Assembly (NCBI RefSeq): GCF_020621385.1
Contig: NZ_JAESVA010000008.1
Coordinates: 1-64,000, forward strand
DNA: 64,000 nt
Direction of reading: 5' to 3'
DNA from: Acidisoma cellulosilyticum
Lineage (GTDB): Bacteria; Pseudomonadota; Alphaproteobacteria; Acetobacterales; Acetobacteraceae
Part shown: positions 33,215 through 41,896 of the stretch, in pieces
Layout of the letters: every line of letters starts with the position of its first letter
How positions within the stretch are numbered: position 1 is the first letter of the stretch
Made by a program: the position numbers and the translations under genes
Notes under the pieces: generated by a model
Databases searched by the model: none
Seen by the model: only the letters and a program-made list of their open reading frames with translations
Told to the model about the DNA's origin: nothing

Positions 33215-34203
33215 ACTGCCGCCCATTCGTTCGCCTCCAACTGGTCCCAATGGACGCAGGCGGAGAGGCGACCATCGGACAACGAGACGAGTGGCGGACG
33301 TGCCGTGGCGCAAGCGGCAGTAGCGTAAGCGCAGCGTGGCATGAAGGCACAGCGCTCGCCCACCGTATCGGGTGCAGGCGGCGCACCGCCGATCGGCCGC
33401 AACGGCTGCCGGGCGTGCCGCGCATCCGGCACCGAACGCAGCAGGCCCAGCGTATAAGCGTGATGAGGGGCCGCAAAGACCGGGCCGACGGCACCATACT
33501 CGGCCACACGCCCAGCGTAGAGCACGGCCACCCGATCGCAGCTTTGCGCAACCACGCCAAGGTCATGGGTTACCAGAATCACCGCCATCTTCAGCGTCGC
33601 CCGCAGATGCATCAGAAGCTTCAAAATCTGGTCCTGGATAGTGACATCCAGCGCCGTTGTCGGCTCATCCGCCAGCAGCAACGTCGGGTTGGAGGCGAGC
33701 GCGATGGCTATCATTGCGCGCTGCCGCATGCCGCCTGAGAATTGATGCGGATAATCGTTCACGCGCTGCGCCGGGGCCGAAATGCCGACAAGGTCAAGCA
33801 ACTCCACCGCGCGGGCTTGGCGGGCAGAACGGCCAAGATCTGTATGCGCCACAAGATTCTCTAGAATCTGAGCGCCGACGCTGAGAACGGGATTAAGCGC
33901 CGTCATCGGCTCCTGAAAGATCATGCCGATCTCTCGGCCCCGAATAGCGCGCATCTCGGCCTCGCGGAGCGGCACAAGGTCCCTGCCCCGCCACAGCACT
34001 TGGCCGCTCACCCGCCCCGGCGCACGGATAAGACGCAGGATGGAGCGCAGCGTCATGCTTTTGCCGGAACCGGATTCGCCGACGAGTCCAAGGATTTCCC
34101 CTGGCTGCACATCGAGATCGACGCCGTCAACCACCGTCACTTGGCCGCGCTCCGTCGCGAGCGTCGTACGCAGCCCGCGTATAGAAAGCAGTGGAGTGGT
34201 CAT
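33211..34203 (-). CDS. dppD: Dipeptide/oligopeptide-type ABC transporter ATP-binding protein (DppD type)
   Basis: A 330-residue ATPase with Walker A GESGSGKSM, signature FSGGMRQRA, Walker B LLLADEPTTALDVTIQ and a C-terminal oligo_HPY region (GERCAFMPRCAYA) with the cysteines that in relatives bind an iron-sulfur cluster. It overlaps both neighbours by 4 bp, as in a tightly coupled operon. Confidence 0.9.
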   Translation of the reverse strand: MTTPLLSIRGLRTTLATERGQVTVVDGVDLDVQPGEILGLVGESGSGKSMTLRSILRLIRAPGRVSGQVLWRGRDLVPLREAEMRAIRGREIGMIFQEPMTALNPVLSVGAQILENLVAHTDLGRSARQARAVELLDLVGISAPAQRVNDYPHQFSGGMRQRAMIAIALASNPTLLLADEPTTALDVTIQDQILKLLMHLRATLKMAVILVTHDLGVVAQSCDRVAVLYAGRVAEYGAVGPVFAAPHHAYTLGLLRSVPDARHARQPLRPIGGAPPAPDTVGERCAFMPRCAYATAACATARPPLVSLSDGRLSACVHWDQLEANEWAAV

Positions 34204-35066
34204 CGCTTCACCGCGAGCAGATCAGCCACGCCATCCCCAAGCAGGCTCAGCCCCGTGCCGCAGAGCACGATGGCGATACCGGGGAAGACCGACATCCACC
34301 AGGACGTATCCATGAAGTTCTTGCCGTCGGACACGAGCACGCCCCATTCGGCGGTGGGCGGCTGCGCGCCAAGGCCAAGGTAGCCGAGGCTGGACCCGAG
34401 CAGAATATCGAGTGCCATATCGGTCATCCAGTAGACGACGACCGCGATCAAAGCATTGGGCAGCAGATGGCGGAAGATGATCCGCAGATCGCTGTAACCC
34501 ATCACGCGCCCGGCCGCGGCAAAATCCGCCTGCCGCAACACCATGATTTCCGACCGCACCAACCGTGCATAGAAGACCCAGCCAACCGCGGAGACGGCGA
34601 TATAAACGTTGACAAGACCAGGTCCGAGCACGGCGACGATCGCGATGACCAGCACCATAAACGGAAAGGTTACGACGAGATCGACGACCCGGCCGAAGAT
34701 CATATCGGCGATACCACCGTAATAGCCGACGAGAGAGCCGATGATGGTACCGACAATAAGCGGGGGGATCGTGCAGAAGAGCGCGATCTGGATATCGACC
34801 TGCGCCGCCCAGATGATGCGCGACAGCTCGTCACGTCCGAAATTGTCGGTGCCCAGCAGATGGATCCAGCTCGGCCCGACCTGGAGGTTGCTGTAATCGA
34901 AGGATAGCGGATCATAGGGAGCAATCCAGCCCGGAACGATCGCGCAGACCAGAAAGAACACTGTGATGATAATGCCAAGCGTGAGCGGCACCGAAATCCG
35001 CAACCGCTTTCGACGCAATGATGCCTCCGTCGGGGCCTCCGCAAGCGTCGGTAGAGCGCCACTCAT
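34200..35066 (-). CDS. dppC: Dipeptide/oligopeptide-type ABC transporter permease (DppC type)
   Basis: A 288-residue permease of the DppC class: one N-terminal membrane segment (LGIIITVFFLVCAIVPGW), a periplasmic loop with LGTDNFGRDELSRI, then the five-helix binding-protein-dependent transport domain and the EAA-like loop READFA-type LRQADFAAAGRVMG. The ATG at 35066 overlaps the DppB stop (ATGA); the upstream extension of the frame is an arginine-rich shadow of dppB. Confidence 0.9.
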   Translation of the reverse strand: MSGALPTLAEAPTEASLRRKRLRISVPLTLGIIITVFFLVCAIVPGWIAPYDPLSFDYSNLQVGPSWIHLLGTDNFGRDELSRIIWAAQVDIQIALFCTIPPLIVGTIIGSLVGYYGGIADMIFGRVVDLVVTFPFMVLVIAIVAVLGPGLVNVYIAVSAVGWVFYARLVRSEIMVLRQADFAAAGRVMGYSDLRIIFRHLLPNALIAVVVYWMTDMALDILLGSSLGYLGLGAQPPTAEWGVLVSDGKNFMDTSWWMSVFPGIAIVLCGTGLSLLGDGVADLLAVKR

Positions 35067-35995
35067 CCGTTCAATCTCGGATCCAGCCAGCTTTCGGCGA
35101 TATCGGTCAGCAGGAAGACGAGCGAGACCATGACGGCGAGCACAAGCGTGACACCTTGCACCACCGGATAGTCGCGGCCGAAGATGGCCTCCACCAGAAG
35201 GCCACCGATGCCGGGCACCGCGAAAACATTCTCGACGATCACGGTATTGCCGAGCAGCGTTCCGACATTGAGGCCGAACAGTGTCAGCGTTGTAATCAGC
35301 GAATTCCGCAGCACGTGGCCGGTCAGCACGCGCCACGGCGCGATGCCCTTGGCACGAGCGAATTCCACATACTCAGCGCGCAGCACACCGATCACCGTGC
35401 TGCGCAGGCTGCGCATGAGAATGGCCGAGAGACCGATGCCGAGCGTCAGCGCGGGGAGAAAGAGGTGGTAGAAGCCACTGACGACGCCATTGCCGATACC
35501 ACCGACCGGAAACCAATGCAGCCGAGCGCCAAGGAAGCCAAGCATCAGAAGCCCTATGTAGAAGATCGGCGTCGAAAGCCCCACTTGGAAAATGCCGCGC
35601 AATGCGACATCCGTCAGACGGTTCTGGTGCAGTGCCGCGACAAAGGCGAGCGGTAGCGCGAGAATCAGTGCGAAGATTGCGGCCATGACAACAAGGATGA
35701 GCGTGACCGGCAGGCGCCGAGCAATGACCTCCGTCACCGGAATACGTTCGCTGACTGAGATGCCGAGATCACCATGCAGCAGGCGCCCGACGAAGAGCAA
35801 GAACTGCACCCAAACTGGCCGGTTGAAGCCAAGCTGCGCGTTGATACGGGCGAGAGCCTCCGGCGTCGCATGGATGCCGAGCAGGGCCGCCGCCGGATCA
35901 CCGGGCAGCAGCCGGATCAGCACAAACACCACGATCCCGATGAGGACGAAAGTCGGGATCATCTGCAACAATCGGCCAGGAAGCCTCGCCAGCAT
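35063..35995 (-). CDS. dppB: Dipeptide/oligopeptide-type ABC transporter permease (DppB type)
   Basis: A 310-residue permease with the DppB hallmarks: IGIVVFVLIRLLPGDPAAAL near the N-terminus, the EYVEFARAKGI EAA loop and GNTVIVENVFAVPGIG near the C-terminus. It starts 11 bp after the stop of the binding protein gene. Confidence 0.9.
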   Translation of the reverse strand: MLARLPGRLLQMIPTFVLIGIVVFVLIRLLPGDPAAALLGIHATPEALARINAQLGFNRPVWVQFLLFVGRLLHGDLGISVSERIPVTEVIARRLPVTLILVVMAAIFALILALPLAFVAALHQNRLTDVALRGIFQVGLSTPIFYIGLLMLGFLGARLHWFPVGGIGNGVVSGFYHLFLPALTLGIGLSAILMRSLRSTVIGVLRAEYVEFARAKGIAPWRVLTGHVLRNSLITTLTLFGLNVGTLLGNTVIVENVFAVPGIGGLLVEAIFGRDYPVVQGVTLVLAVMVSLVFLLTDIAESWLDPRLNG

Positions 35996-36006
35996 AATGG
36001 CGCCCC

Positions 36007-37596
36007 TTATTTCTCGAAATATGCCATGTCGAAGATATCGTTGCCGAGGGGACTTTGCTGGAAGCCGACGACATTCTTGCGCGTCGCCACCGCGAAGGGC
36101 GTCTCGTACATGAAGAACTCGGGCGCCTCGGCCACGTAAATCTGCTGGATCTGTTTATATTCCGCGGCCCGCTTGGCAGGGTCAAGTTCGGTCTGGCTTT
36201 GTTCAAAAAGCTTGTTGACGGTGGGATTGTTCCAGCCGCTATAGGCGCTCTTGATGTTGGGATAATAGGCGGAGTAGTCGGTCATCTCGTTCGGATCGGC
36301 GATGTCATTTGTCCAATAAGCAGAGAGAACCTGGAAGTTGCTGGCATTGCGGTGGTTGTCCAGCGTCGTCTCATCCATTTGCTGGATTTTCAGTTTAACA
36401 CCCAGAGCCGACCACATCTGCTGAACGAGCGTCAGCGTCGCCGTATCGTTCGCCTTGCCCGCCTGCGCCAGCGCCGTCAGTTCAAAGCCCTTGTCGTAAC
36501 CCGCTTCCTTCAGCAGCGCCTTGGCCTTCGCCATGTTGAAGGGATAGGCTGGACCGTCCCCGCCGTAATAAAGCGGTGTGGTGGACGAAAAGAATGAATG
36601 CATCGGCGTGCCGAGATCGTGCGTCACGACTTTGATGATTGCTTCCTTGCTGATGGCGTAGTTCAGCGCCTGACGCACTTTCGTGTTCGAAAGCGGATTC
36701 GGCGTGCCATCAGCCAGCTTGGGGAAAACAGAAAGCTGCAGATAAGTCACCTGCGTCGAAGGAAACAGATCCACCGTCAGGTTGGGGTCGGCCTGCAACT
36801 CCTTGACCCGCACATAGGGGATAAACTCAGTCGCATCGATCTGCCCGGCCTGCAACTGCAGAATGCGTGTCGCATCATCGGGCACGATCGTAAGGTCAAC
36901 CTCATCGAGATAAGGCAGATGGCGGCCCGCCTTATCCGTGCCGAAGTAATAGGGGTTGCGCTTCAGCACCATTTTGCTGCCGCGCTCCCAAGAACTCAAC
37001 ACGAAAGGGCCGTCGCCGATCGGGTGCAGCGCAAAATTATTCGCCTTCTCGGTATCGGTCGCTCCCTTCGCGGCCTCGAACAGCTTGTGCGGCATGATGG
37101 CGGAGTTGAAGGTCGCAAGTGCAGCCGGAATGCTGGGGTCAGGATTTTTCAGCGTGATAAGAATGGTATTGTCATCGGGCGCAGAGACATTGGCGATGGA
37201 CGCGAGCAGAAAATTCCAGATGCCTATGTTCGGGTTGCGCGCCCGGTTCAGCGACCAGATCACGTCATCGACCGTCACCGGGCTGCCGTCGGCGAATTTC
37301 GTGCCCTGGCGCAGCTTCAGCGTATAGCTTTTGCCATCCGCCGAGGCGCTCCATGCCGTGGCGAGGCCGGGTAGAAGCCCCTTCCCATCCGGCGCCGGTA
37401 AAATCAGCGTGCTGTAGAGGTTGGTCAAAATCCAGATATCAGCATTCGCGTTATTCAATACCGGATCAAGAATCTCGGAATCCGTATTGCGCGCAAACCG
37501 AAGCGTGCCACCCATGACCGGGTCGGCATAAGCGGTGGCATGCACCGTGAACAATGTGCCAAATGCGAAAGCGGTTCTTAGCAACAACGACTTCAT
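36007..37596 (-). CDS. Extracellular solute-binding protein, family 5 (DppA/OppA type)
   Basis: A 529-residue lipid-free binding protein with a Sec signal peptide (MKSLLLRTAFAFGTLFTVHA, cleavage near AYA). The SBP_bac_5 pattern is clear: GGTLRFARNTDSEILDPVL at the mature start, ADGKSYTLKLRQGTKFADGS near residue 90 and VRQALNYAISKEAII near residue 310. GGGGCAGG lies before the ATG. It is the first gene of the five-gene importer operon. The ligand may be a peptide, but family 5 proteins also carry glycosides, nickel chelates and opines. Confidence 0.9.
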   Translation of the reverse strand: MKSLLLRTAFAFGTLFTVHATAYADPVMGGTLRFARNTDSEILDPVLNNANADIWILTNLYSTLILPAPDGKGLLPGLATAWSASADGKSYTLKLRQGTKFADGSPVTVDDVIWSLNRARNPNIGIWNFLLASIANVSAPDDNTILITLKNPDPSIPAALATFNSAIMPHKLFEAAKGATDTEKANNFALHPIGDGPFVLSSWERGSKMVLKRNPYYFGTDKAGRHLPYLDEVDLTIVPDDATRILQLQAGQIDATEFIPYVRVKELQADPNLTVDLFPSTQVTYLQLSVFPKLADGTPNPLSNTKVRQALNYAISKEAIIKVVTHDLGTPMHSFFSSTTPLYYGGDGPAYPFNMAKAKALLKEAGYDKGFELTALAQAGKANDTATLTLVQQMWSALGVKLKIQQMDETTLDNHRNASNFQVLSAYWTNDIADPNEMTDYSAYYPNIKSAYSGWNNPTVNKLFEQSQTELDPAKRAAEYKQIQQIYVAEAPEFFMYETPFAVATRKNVVGFQQSPLGNDIFDMAYFEK

Positions 37597-37941
37597 GGAT
37601 GCCTGCCCCGATTGATCATGTCGGGTCCTGGCCCGAATTCGGTTTTAGCCTAAAAGGACCAGCTAAACGGTGTCAAACACAATGAGCAGACATTTCGCAA
37701 AGATCCGCCCATTTTCCAATGCGCCCTGATTAAAGTTGCTGCATCCGTCTATAAAAGAGGCATCGTAATCCTATCGTCACGCGCAAGTCACCAAAGCTCC
37801 GGACCGATGACCGAAAGCGCGAGGCTAGTCCAATAAGGCGGATGAATGCCTATACCGTTAGCAATTACCTTTATGTTGTCTGAGCAATGATAGTTGCCTT
37901 ATCCTGCCGCGCCTCGGTCCGACGCTGCGACAACGCAGCGA
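37597..37941. promoter_or_regulatory. Intergenic region upstream of the peptide-type importer
   Basis: A 345-bp, AT-richer stretch between the stop of the SDR at 37942 and the binding-protein start. It should hold the importer promoter. I see no gene, no clear operator and no T-N11-A motif of the left island. Confidence 0.4.
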
Positions 37942-38688
37942 TCACTTGCCGCCGTCCACACTAAGCGTCTGCCCGCTGATCCAGCCCGCATAGTCACTCG
38001 CGAAGAACAGCACGGCATTGGTGATATCAGCGACCGTGCCGAGGCGCCGCAACGCGATTGTCTCGACAAGACGCTTTTGCCCGTCCGACCCATAGGCCTC
38101 CCATTGCCGTTCCGATGTCGGGTTGGAGCGGACGAAGCCAGGCGCGACGCTATTCACGGTGACGCCAAAGGGGCCAAGTTCATGCGCCAGTTGACGGGTC
38201 AGCCCGATCTCCCCGGCTTTGGCCGCAGCATAGGCCTGGATGCCGGTCAGGCTTACGCCGATGCCGGCACCGCTGGAAATAGTCACAATGCGGCCATGGC
38301 CTGCGGCCTTCATGGCGGGAATAACAGCCTGCGCCATGAGAAAGGCGCCTGTCAGATTGACCGCCAGGATCGCCTGCCATTCCGAAAGAGTAACCTCCTC
38401 CACCGGCTTGCCGGCCTGGCCGCAAACGCCGCCCGCGCTGTGCACCAGGATATCGACAGGTCCGAAGCCCGCGATCACCGCCTGTACGGCGGAAGCATCC
38501 GTGACATCCAGCGGAGCGGTTTCCAGACCATTCTGCTCTGCCGCGGTTTCTTTCAAACCCGCCGTGTTGATGTCGAGTCCGAGCGTCGTCGCGCCGAGCT
38601 CCGCAAAGGCGCGGGCAATGCCGCGGCCGATGCCGTGCCCGGCGCCGGTCACGACGACGCGCTGCCCCTCAAAGCCAATTTTCATCAC
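37942..38688 (-). CDS. SDR family oxidoreductase
   Basis: A 248-residue classical SDR with TGAGHGIG, the Ser in SSGAGIG, YAAAK and the end LSVDGGK. The NNAG motif is replaced by HSAGG (LVHSAGG). It overlaps the stop of the PanE-like gene by 4 bp and belongs to the GntR-headed operon. The reaction is probably oxidation of a hydroxy compound within the same pathway. Confidence 0.87.
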   Translation of the reverse strand: MMKIGFEGQRVVVTGAGHGIGRGIARAFAELGATTLGLDINTAGLKETAAEQNGLETAPLDVTDASAVQAVIAGFGPVDILVHSAGGVCGQAGKPVEEVTLSEWQAILAVNLTGAFLMAQAVIPAMKAAGHGRIVTISSGAGIGVSLTGIQAYAAAKAGEIGLTRQLAHELGPFGVTVNSVAPGFVRSNPTSERQWEAYGSDGQKRLVETIALRRLGTVADITNAVLFFASDYAGWISGQTLSVDGGK

Positions 38689-39731
38689 GCACCCTCCGCC
38701 ATGGATTGCGCAAGTATCTCAAGATTTGCACGCTCCAGCACACGGCCCCCATCTTCGATCTCATGGATCATCGCGACGAGCCGCGCCGTCACCGGCGTCG
38801 CGATCCCCAGTGCGGCGCCTTCAACCAAGATCGGCCCAAGCTGCGCGTCGACCTCTGTCTTGCGCCGGCGGACGGCAAGATCGCGCCATATGCCGCTATG
38901 GGATTTCGCCGAGCGGCGATTATGCGCGACCATCTCGGCCATGGACGCATCGACGGCTCCTGCCGCGCCGCAGGGTGCGAAGGCCAATGGGTCGAAACCG
39001 TTGAAGCCGCGCGGCCGGATGCCTTTCGCGGTCGCGACGGCCATGGTCTCCCGCGCGGTTGCCGCCAGCACCGGACGGTGCGCCTCCATGGCGAGCACAT
39101 CCGCAATCGAATCATCGGTGACGGCGGTCGCGAAAAGCAGCGCGCCATAGCCGAGCTTGCCCCAGAGATAGCCGAGGATGTCATCCGTGACGATCGCGCC
39201 AGGCTCGAACAGTGTCAGCAGATGATGCAACGCCTCGACGCGCGGCGTGCGGCTTCCATCGATCTCACCCAACACGCAGGCACCGCGGCCACCGTAGAGG
39301 ATAAGGCCCGGTGACAGGTAATCGGCGCCGAAATTGATGAAGGCACCGATAACCTGACTGATGCCTATGACGTCGCCGATGACAAATTCATTCAACCCAT
39401 TCTGGAAGGACGCGACGTAGCCCCCCTCCGCCAGATGCGGCAGCAGCGCAAGAGATGCTGCCTCCGTGTGATGCGCCTTCACGCAGAGCAAAATGCAGGA
39501 GAACCGGCCCACCACATTCTGTGGCAAAGCCGCCCGCACCGGAACCGAGAATTGCTCGATCGGCCCTTCGATGGTCAGACCGTCCTTGTTCATGGCGGCG
39601 ACATGATCGGCGGCACTATCGACGAACAACACATCCTCGCCCGCGCGCACCAGATAGGCCCCGATTGTGCCGCCGATGGCGCCCGCTCCCCAGATCAGGA
39701 TCGTCTCGCGCGGGTCTTCCTTCACGCCCAA
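38685..39731 (-). CDS. Ketopantoate reductase (PanE/ApbA) family protein
   Basis: A 348-residue protein with IWGAGAIGGTIGAYL at residues 13-27 for NADP binding, CVKAHHTEAA with the family's conserved Lys in place, FQNGLNEF (QNG motif) and a C-terminal helical domain with WGKLGYGALLFATAVTDDS. Canonical PanE makes pantoate, but operon partners here (SDR, creatininase-like) are not pantothenate genes, so it may reduce or oxidise another 2-oxo/2-hydroxy acid. It is translationally coupled to both neighbours. Confidence 0.82.
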   Translation of the reverse strand: MGVKEDPRETILIWGAGAIGGTIGAYLVRAGEDVLFVDSAADHVAAMNKDGLTIEGPIEQFSVPVRAALPQNVVGRFSCILLCVKAHHTEAASLALLPHLAEGGYVASFQNGLNEFVIGDVIGISQVIGAFINFGADYLSPGLILYGGRGACVLGEIDGSRTPRVEALHHLLTLFEPGAIVTDDILGYLWGKLGYGALLFATAVTDDSIADVLAMEAHRPVLAATARETMAVATAKGIRPRGFNGFDPLAFAPCGAAGAVDASMAEMVAHNRRSAKSHSGIWRDLAVRRRKTEVDAQLGPILVEGAALGIATPVTARLVAMIHEIEDGGRVLERANLEILAQSMAEGA

Positions 39732-40423
39732 GGTCCTTCAATTAGCGCACGGGTTTCCTCGACGGCCACGGCCCAGATGGCGAGCATATCCTCGTCGCTG
39801 CGCTGATAGACGCCGCCGTAATTGCCGTCTCCCAGCATGCTCCGCACACCGGCAGGATTATGCAGGCGCAGCCGGTCGAGATCGATCATCGGCTTCTGCG
39901 CCTCCGGGCTGCGGACATTCGCGAGCCTCGTCCAGGGGAAGTTTTCCATCCAGGAGGCATGAGACGCGATCGGGTCTGTCTTCTGCACCATCTCCCAAGT
40001 CCTGGGCGAATTCCACCAGCTATGGAAACGCACCGTGGTGCCGGGGTGGTCGGCCATCCATTCAATCGCGAGGCTGCCGGCCGGCGCGTTACCGCCATGG
40101 CCGTTGCACAGCATAATCCGACGGAAGCCGCTGCGATGGAGCCCATCCAGAATATCGCGCACGATATGGACATAGGTTTCCAGCCGCAGCGAGACGGTGC
40201 CTGGGAATTCCTGAAAATAGGGCGTGAGGCCGTAGGCAAGAACCGGAAACACCGGCACGCCGAGCGGCTCGGCCGCGTCCAGCGCCACGCGCTCGCTGAG
40301 GATGCTGTCGACGGACAGGCTGAGATAGGCATGCTGTTCCGTGCTGCCCAAGGGGACTACGCAACGGTCATCGACACGCAGGTAAGCCTCGACCTGCATC
40401 CAGTTCATTTCGCTCAACCGCAT
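39722..40423 (-). CDS. Creatininase family amidohydrolase
   Basis: A 233-residue protein that begins MRLSEMNWMQVEAYL, with the metal-ligand stretch VPLGSTEQHAYLSLSVDSIL (Glu, His and Asp in order) and the CNGHGGNAPAG loop, both diagnostic of the creatininase superfamily. Members hydrolyse creatinine, formamide-type intermediates or lactams using two metal ions. It overlaps the GntR gene by 10 bp, and the PanE-like gene follows it. A cyclic amide substrate would fit with the neighbouring amidase. Confidence 0.85.
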   Translation of the reverse strand: MRLSEMNWMQVEAYLRVDDRCVVPLGSTEQHAYLSLSVDSILSERVALDAAEPLGVPVFPVLAYGLTPYFQEFPGTVSLRLETYVHIVRDILDGLHRSGFRRIMLCNGHGGNAPAGSLAIEWMADHPGTTVRFHSWWNSPRTWEMVQKTDPIASHASWMENFPWTRLANVRSPEAQKPMIDLDRLRLHNPAGVRSMLGDGNYGGVYQRSDEDMLAIWAVAVEETRALIEGPWA

Positions 40424-41412
40424 AGGACCTCCTGTGGTACGGTGATCGCCGTCTTGGTTCGTAGCGCATGCAGCATCGGCAGCACGCTGCGCTCGATGTC
40501 ACCCGGATCGGGGGAATGTCGGTATTCGAGCGAAGGGAAGCCCTCGGGCAGGCGCTCCAGCACCGCCTCCGCGCCTGTGGCATAGACAGTGACATCGGCG
40601 CTCGCCAAAACGGCACCGAGTTCGGGTGCATCCAGGACGGTCGTCGCGACTTGCGAGACATGTGGCGCAAAGCGCGCGACGCCCGCCTTCATCATCACCA
40701 GCCACTCCGGGAACAAAGACACGACCGCCACCCGGGCAAAGGGGTCGAGCGCTGCCAGCGCTGCCCGCACATGCTCAGCCGGCAGAAACCCGATTGCGAC
40801 CAGCGCCGGCGCCTGGGGCCCAAGAAGCGCCGCGACCTCGGGCCGCCGGTCGGGGATGGTCAGCACAAGATCGGCGCCCGCCGCCTTCAGCCGTAGGCCA
40901 GGGTCGCAGCGCAGCGCCTCGACCGTCACGGATGTCACCCGATCGCCGGGCGGCAATCGCGCCTCCACGGCCGCGGCATAATCCCGCGTGGCGGTGGCGA
41001 AAACGCCGACGAAGACTAGCCGCAACCCGTCGGAAGGCCGCGCTTGAAGCCTTGTCTGGACGAGCGCCAGAATGTCCGGTCGGTCCAGACCCAGCGCCTC
41101 CGCGTCGCTCAGCAATGCGTCGATCCTTGCGCGCAACTGCTGCAACCCGCTGCGCCGCGCTTTGTCCTCCGCGCCGCTCCACGCAACGAAAGTGCCGGAG
41201 CCGCCGCGTCCTTCCAGCAGTTCCACCTCCTTTAGCTCGCGATAGACTGTCGCGACGGTCATCGGCGCGATACCGATCTGCGTCGCGAGTTCCCGCACCG
41301 AGGGCAGGCGCTCGCCGGGACGCAACTCCCCGCAGGCGATCCCGTATTTGATACGGCCGCGCAGTTGCACGCCCAGCAGCACAGGGAGGGATCGGTCGAG
41401 AGCGAAACTCAT
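40414..41412 (-). CDS. GntR family transcriptional regulator
   Basis: A 332-residue regulator. The winged helix occupies about residues 10-75 (GIACGELRPGERLPSVRELA, TQIGIAPMTVATVYRELKEV). The remainder is a separate alpha/beta domain with LRLVFVGVFATATRDYAAAV and LVLTIPDRRPEVAALL, resembling a periplasmic-binding-like sensor, not FCD or UTRA. It is divergent from the small gene and amidase at 41630, and co-directional with the creatininase operon, so it probably controls both. I use the ATG at 41412; a GTG two codons upstream is possible. Confidence 0.83.
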   Translation of the reverse strand: MSFALDRSLPVLLGVQLRGRIKYGIACGELRPGERLPSVRELATQIGIAPMTVATVYRELKEVELLEGRGGSGTFVAWSGAEDKARRSGLQQLRARIDALLSDAEALGLDRPDILALVQTRLQARPSDGLRLVFVGVFATATRDYAAAVEARLPPGDRVTSVTVEALRCDPGLRLKAAGADLVLTIPDRRPEVAALLGPQAPALVAIGFLPAEHVRAALAALDPFARVAVVSLFPEWLVMMKAGVARFAPHVSQVATTVLDAPELGAVLASADVTVYATGAEAVLERLPEGFPSLEYRHSPDPGDIERSVLPMLHALRTKTAITVPQEVLCG

Positions 41413-41629
41413 CGTCACAGCGACGGCACCGAATCTATCCTCCCACCAAAGGTCCAGCGGCGAGACGCTCGCAGCGTCACCGTATTACAGGACTAGAACA
41501 CAAGACCCGGCTCCAATCGCTGTAACGCAATGGTCCAAAGCAAGGATCATGCCTCGTTTTACCAGTCGATGGTGCGCCGCTTGCATGAAAGCGTTCTAAG
41601 AAATTGTAACAGTGGAAAGCCCTAAGATC
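41413..41629. promoter_or_regulatory. Divergent promoter region, GntR operon and amidase pair
   Basis: About 215 bp without a gene between two divergent transcription units. I see no strong palindrome, so the GntR operator is not located. Confidence 0.4.
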
Positions 41630-41896
41630 ATGGCCGAGACTGCTGAAGAAACCGGCACCGCGCCGCGTGCCTGGATATATCCGGCCCTTGATGCCGCAGA
41701 GATCGCAGCCCTCAATGCCAAGCTGGCCGAGGTTGTCGCCCTCCGTCATCAGGGGCGCTTGACCGCTGCCCAGCATGCGGACCTCGTCGCTGCCATCGAG
41801 ACCCAGACACGCCATGCCGAGGCGCTGCACCGCGTGCCGCTTCAGAACGCGGATGAGCCAGCCTTCGTTCGCGCGCCGCTCGGGGATGGACGATGA
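41630..41896 (+). CDS. Small putative amidase partner protein (AtzG/DUF4089-like)
   Basis: An 88-residue protein from the ATG at 41630 (MAETAEETG). It consists of two predicted helices (DAAEIAALNAKLAEVVALRH and LTAAQHADLVAAIETQTRHA) and a C-terminal tail with LHRVPLQNADEPAFV. That tail resembles the rPLxxxxEPAxxF end of the AtzG-type small subunits that stabilise amidases such as AtzE. Its stop overlaps the amidase start (ATGA), which supports a stoichiometric partner. The same tail pattern occurs in the small gene next to the other amidase (57222-57389). Assignment to the family is tentative. Confidence 0.55.
   Translation: MAETAEETGTAPRAWIYPALDAAEIAALNAKLAEVVALRHQGRLTAAQHADLVAAIETQTRHAEALHRVPLQNADEPAFVRAPLGDGR

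Noticed and set aside
34200-35336. Long form of the DppC-type permease starting at 35336
   Set aside because: The first 90 residues are Arg/Ala-rich and overlap the DppB gene by 270 bp. The ATG at 35066 with ATGA overlap fits the permease family length.
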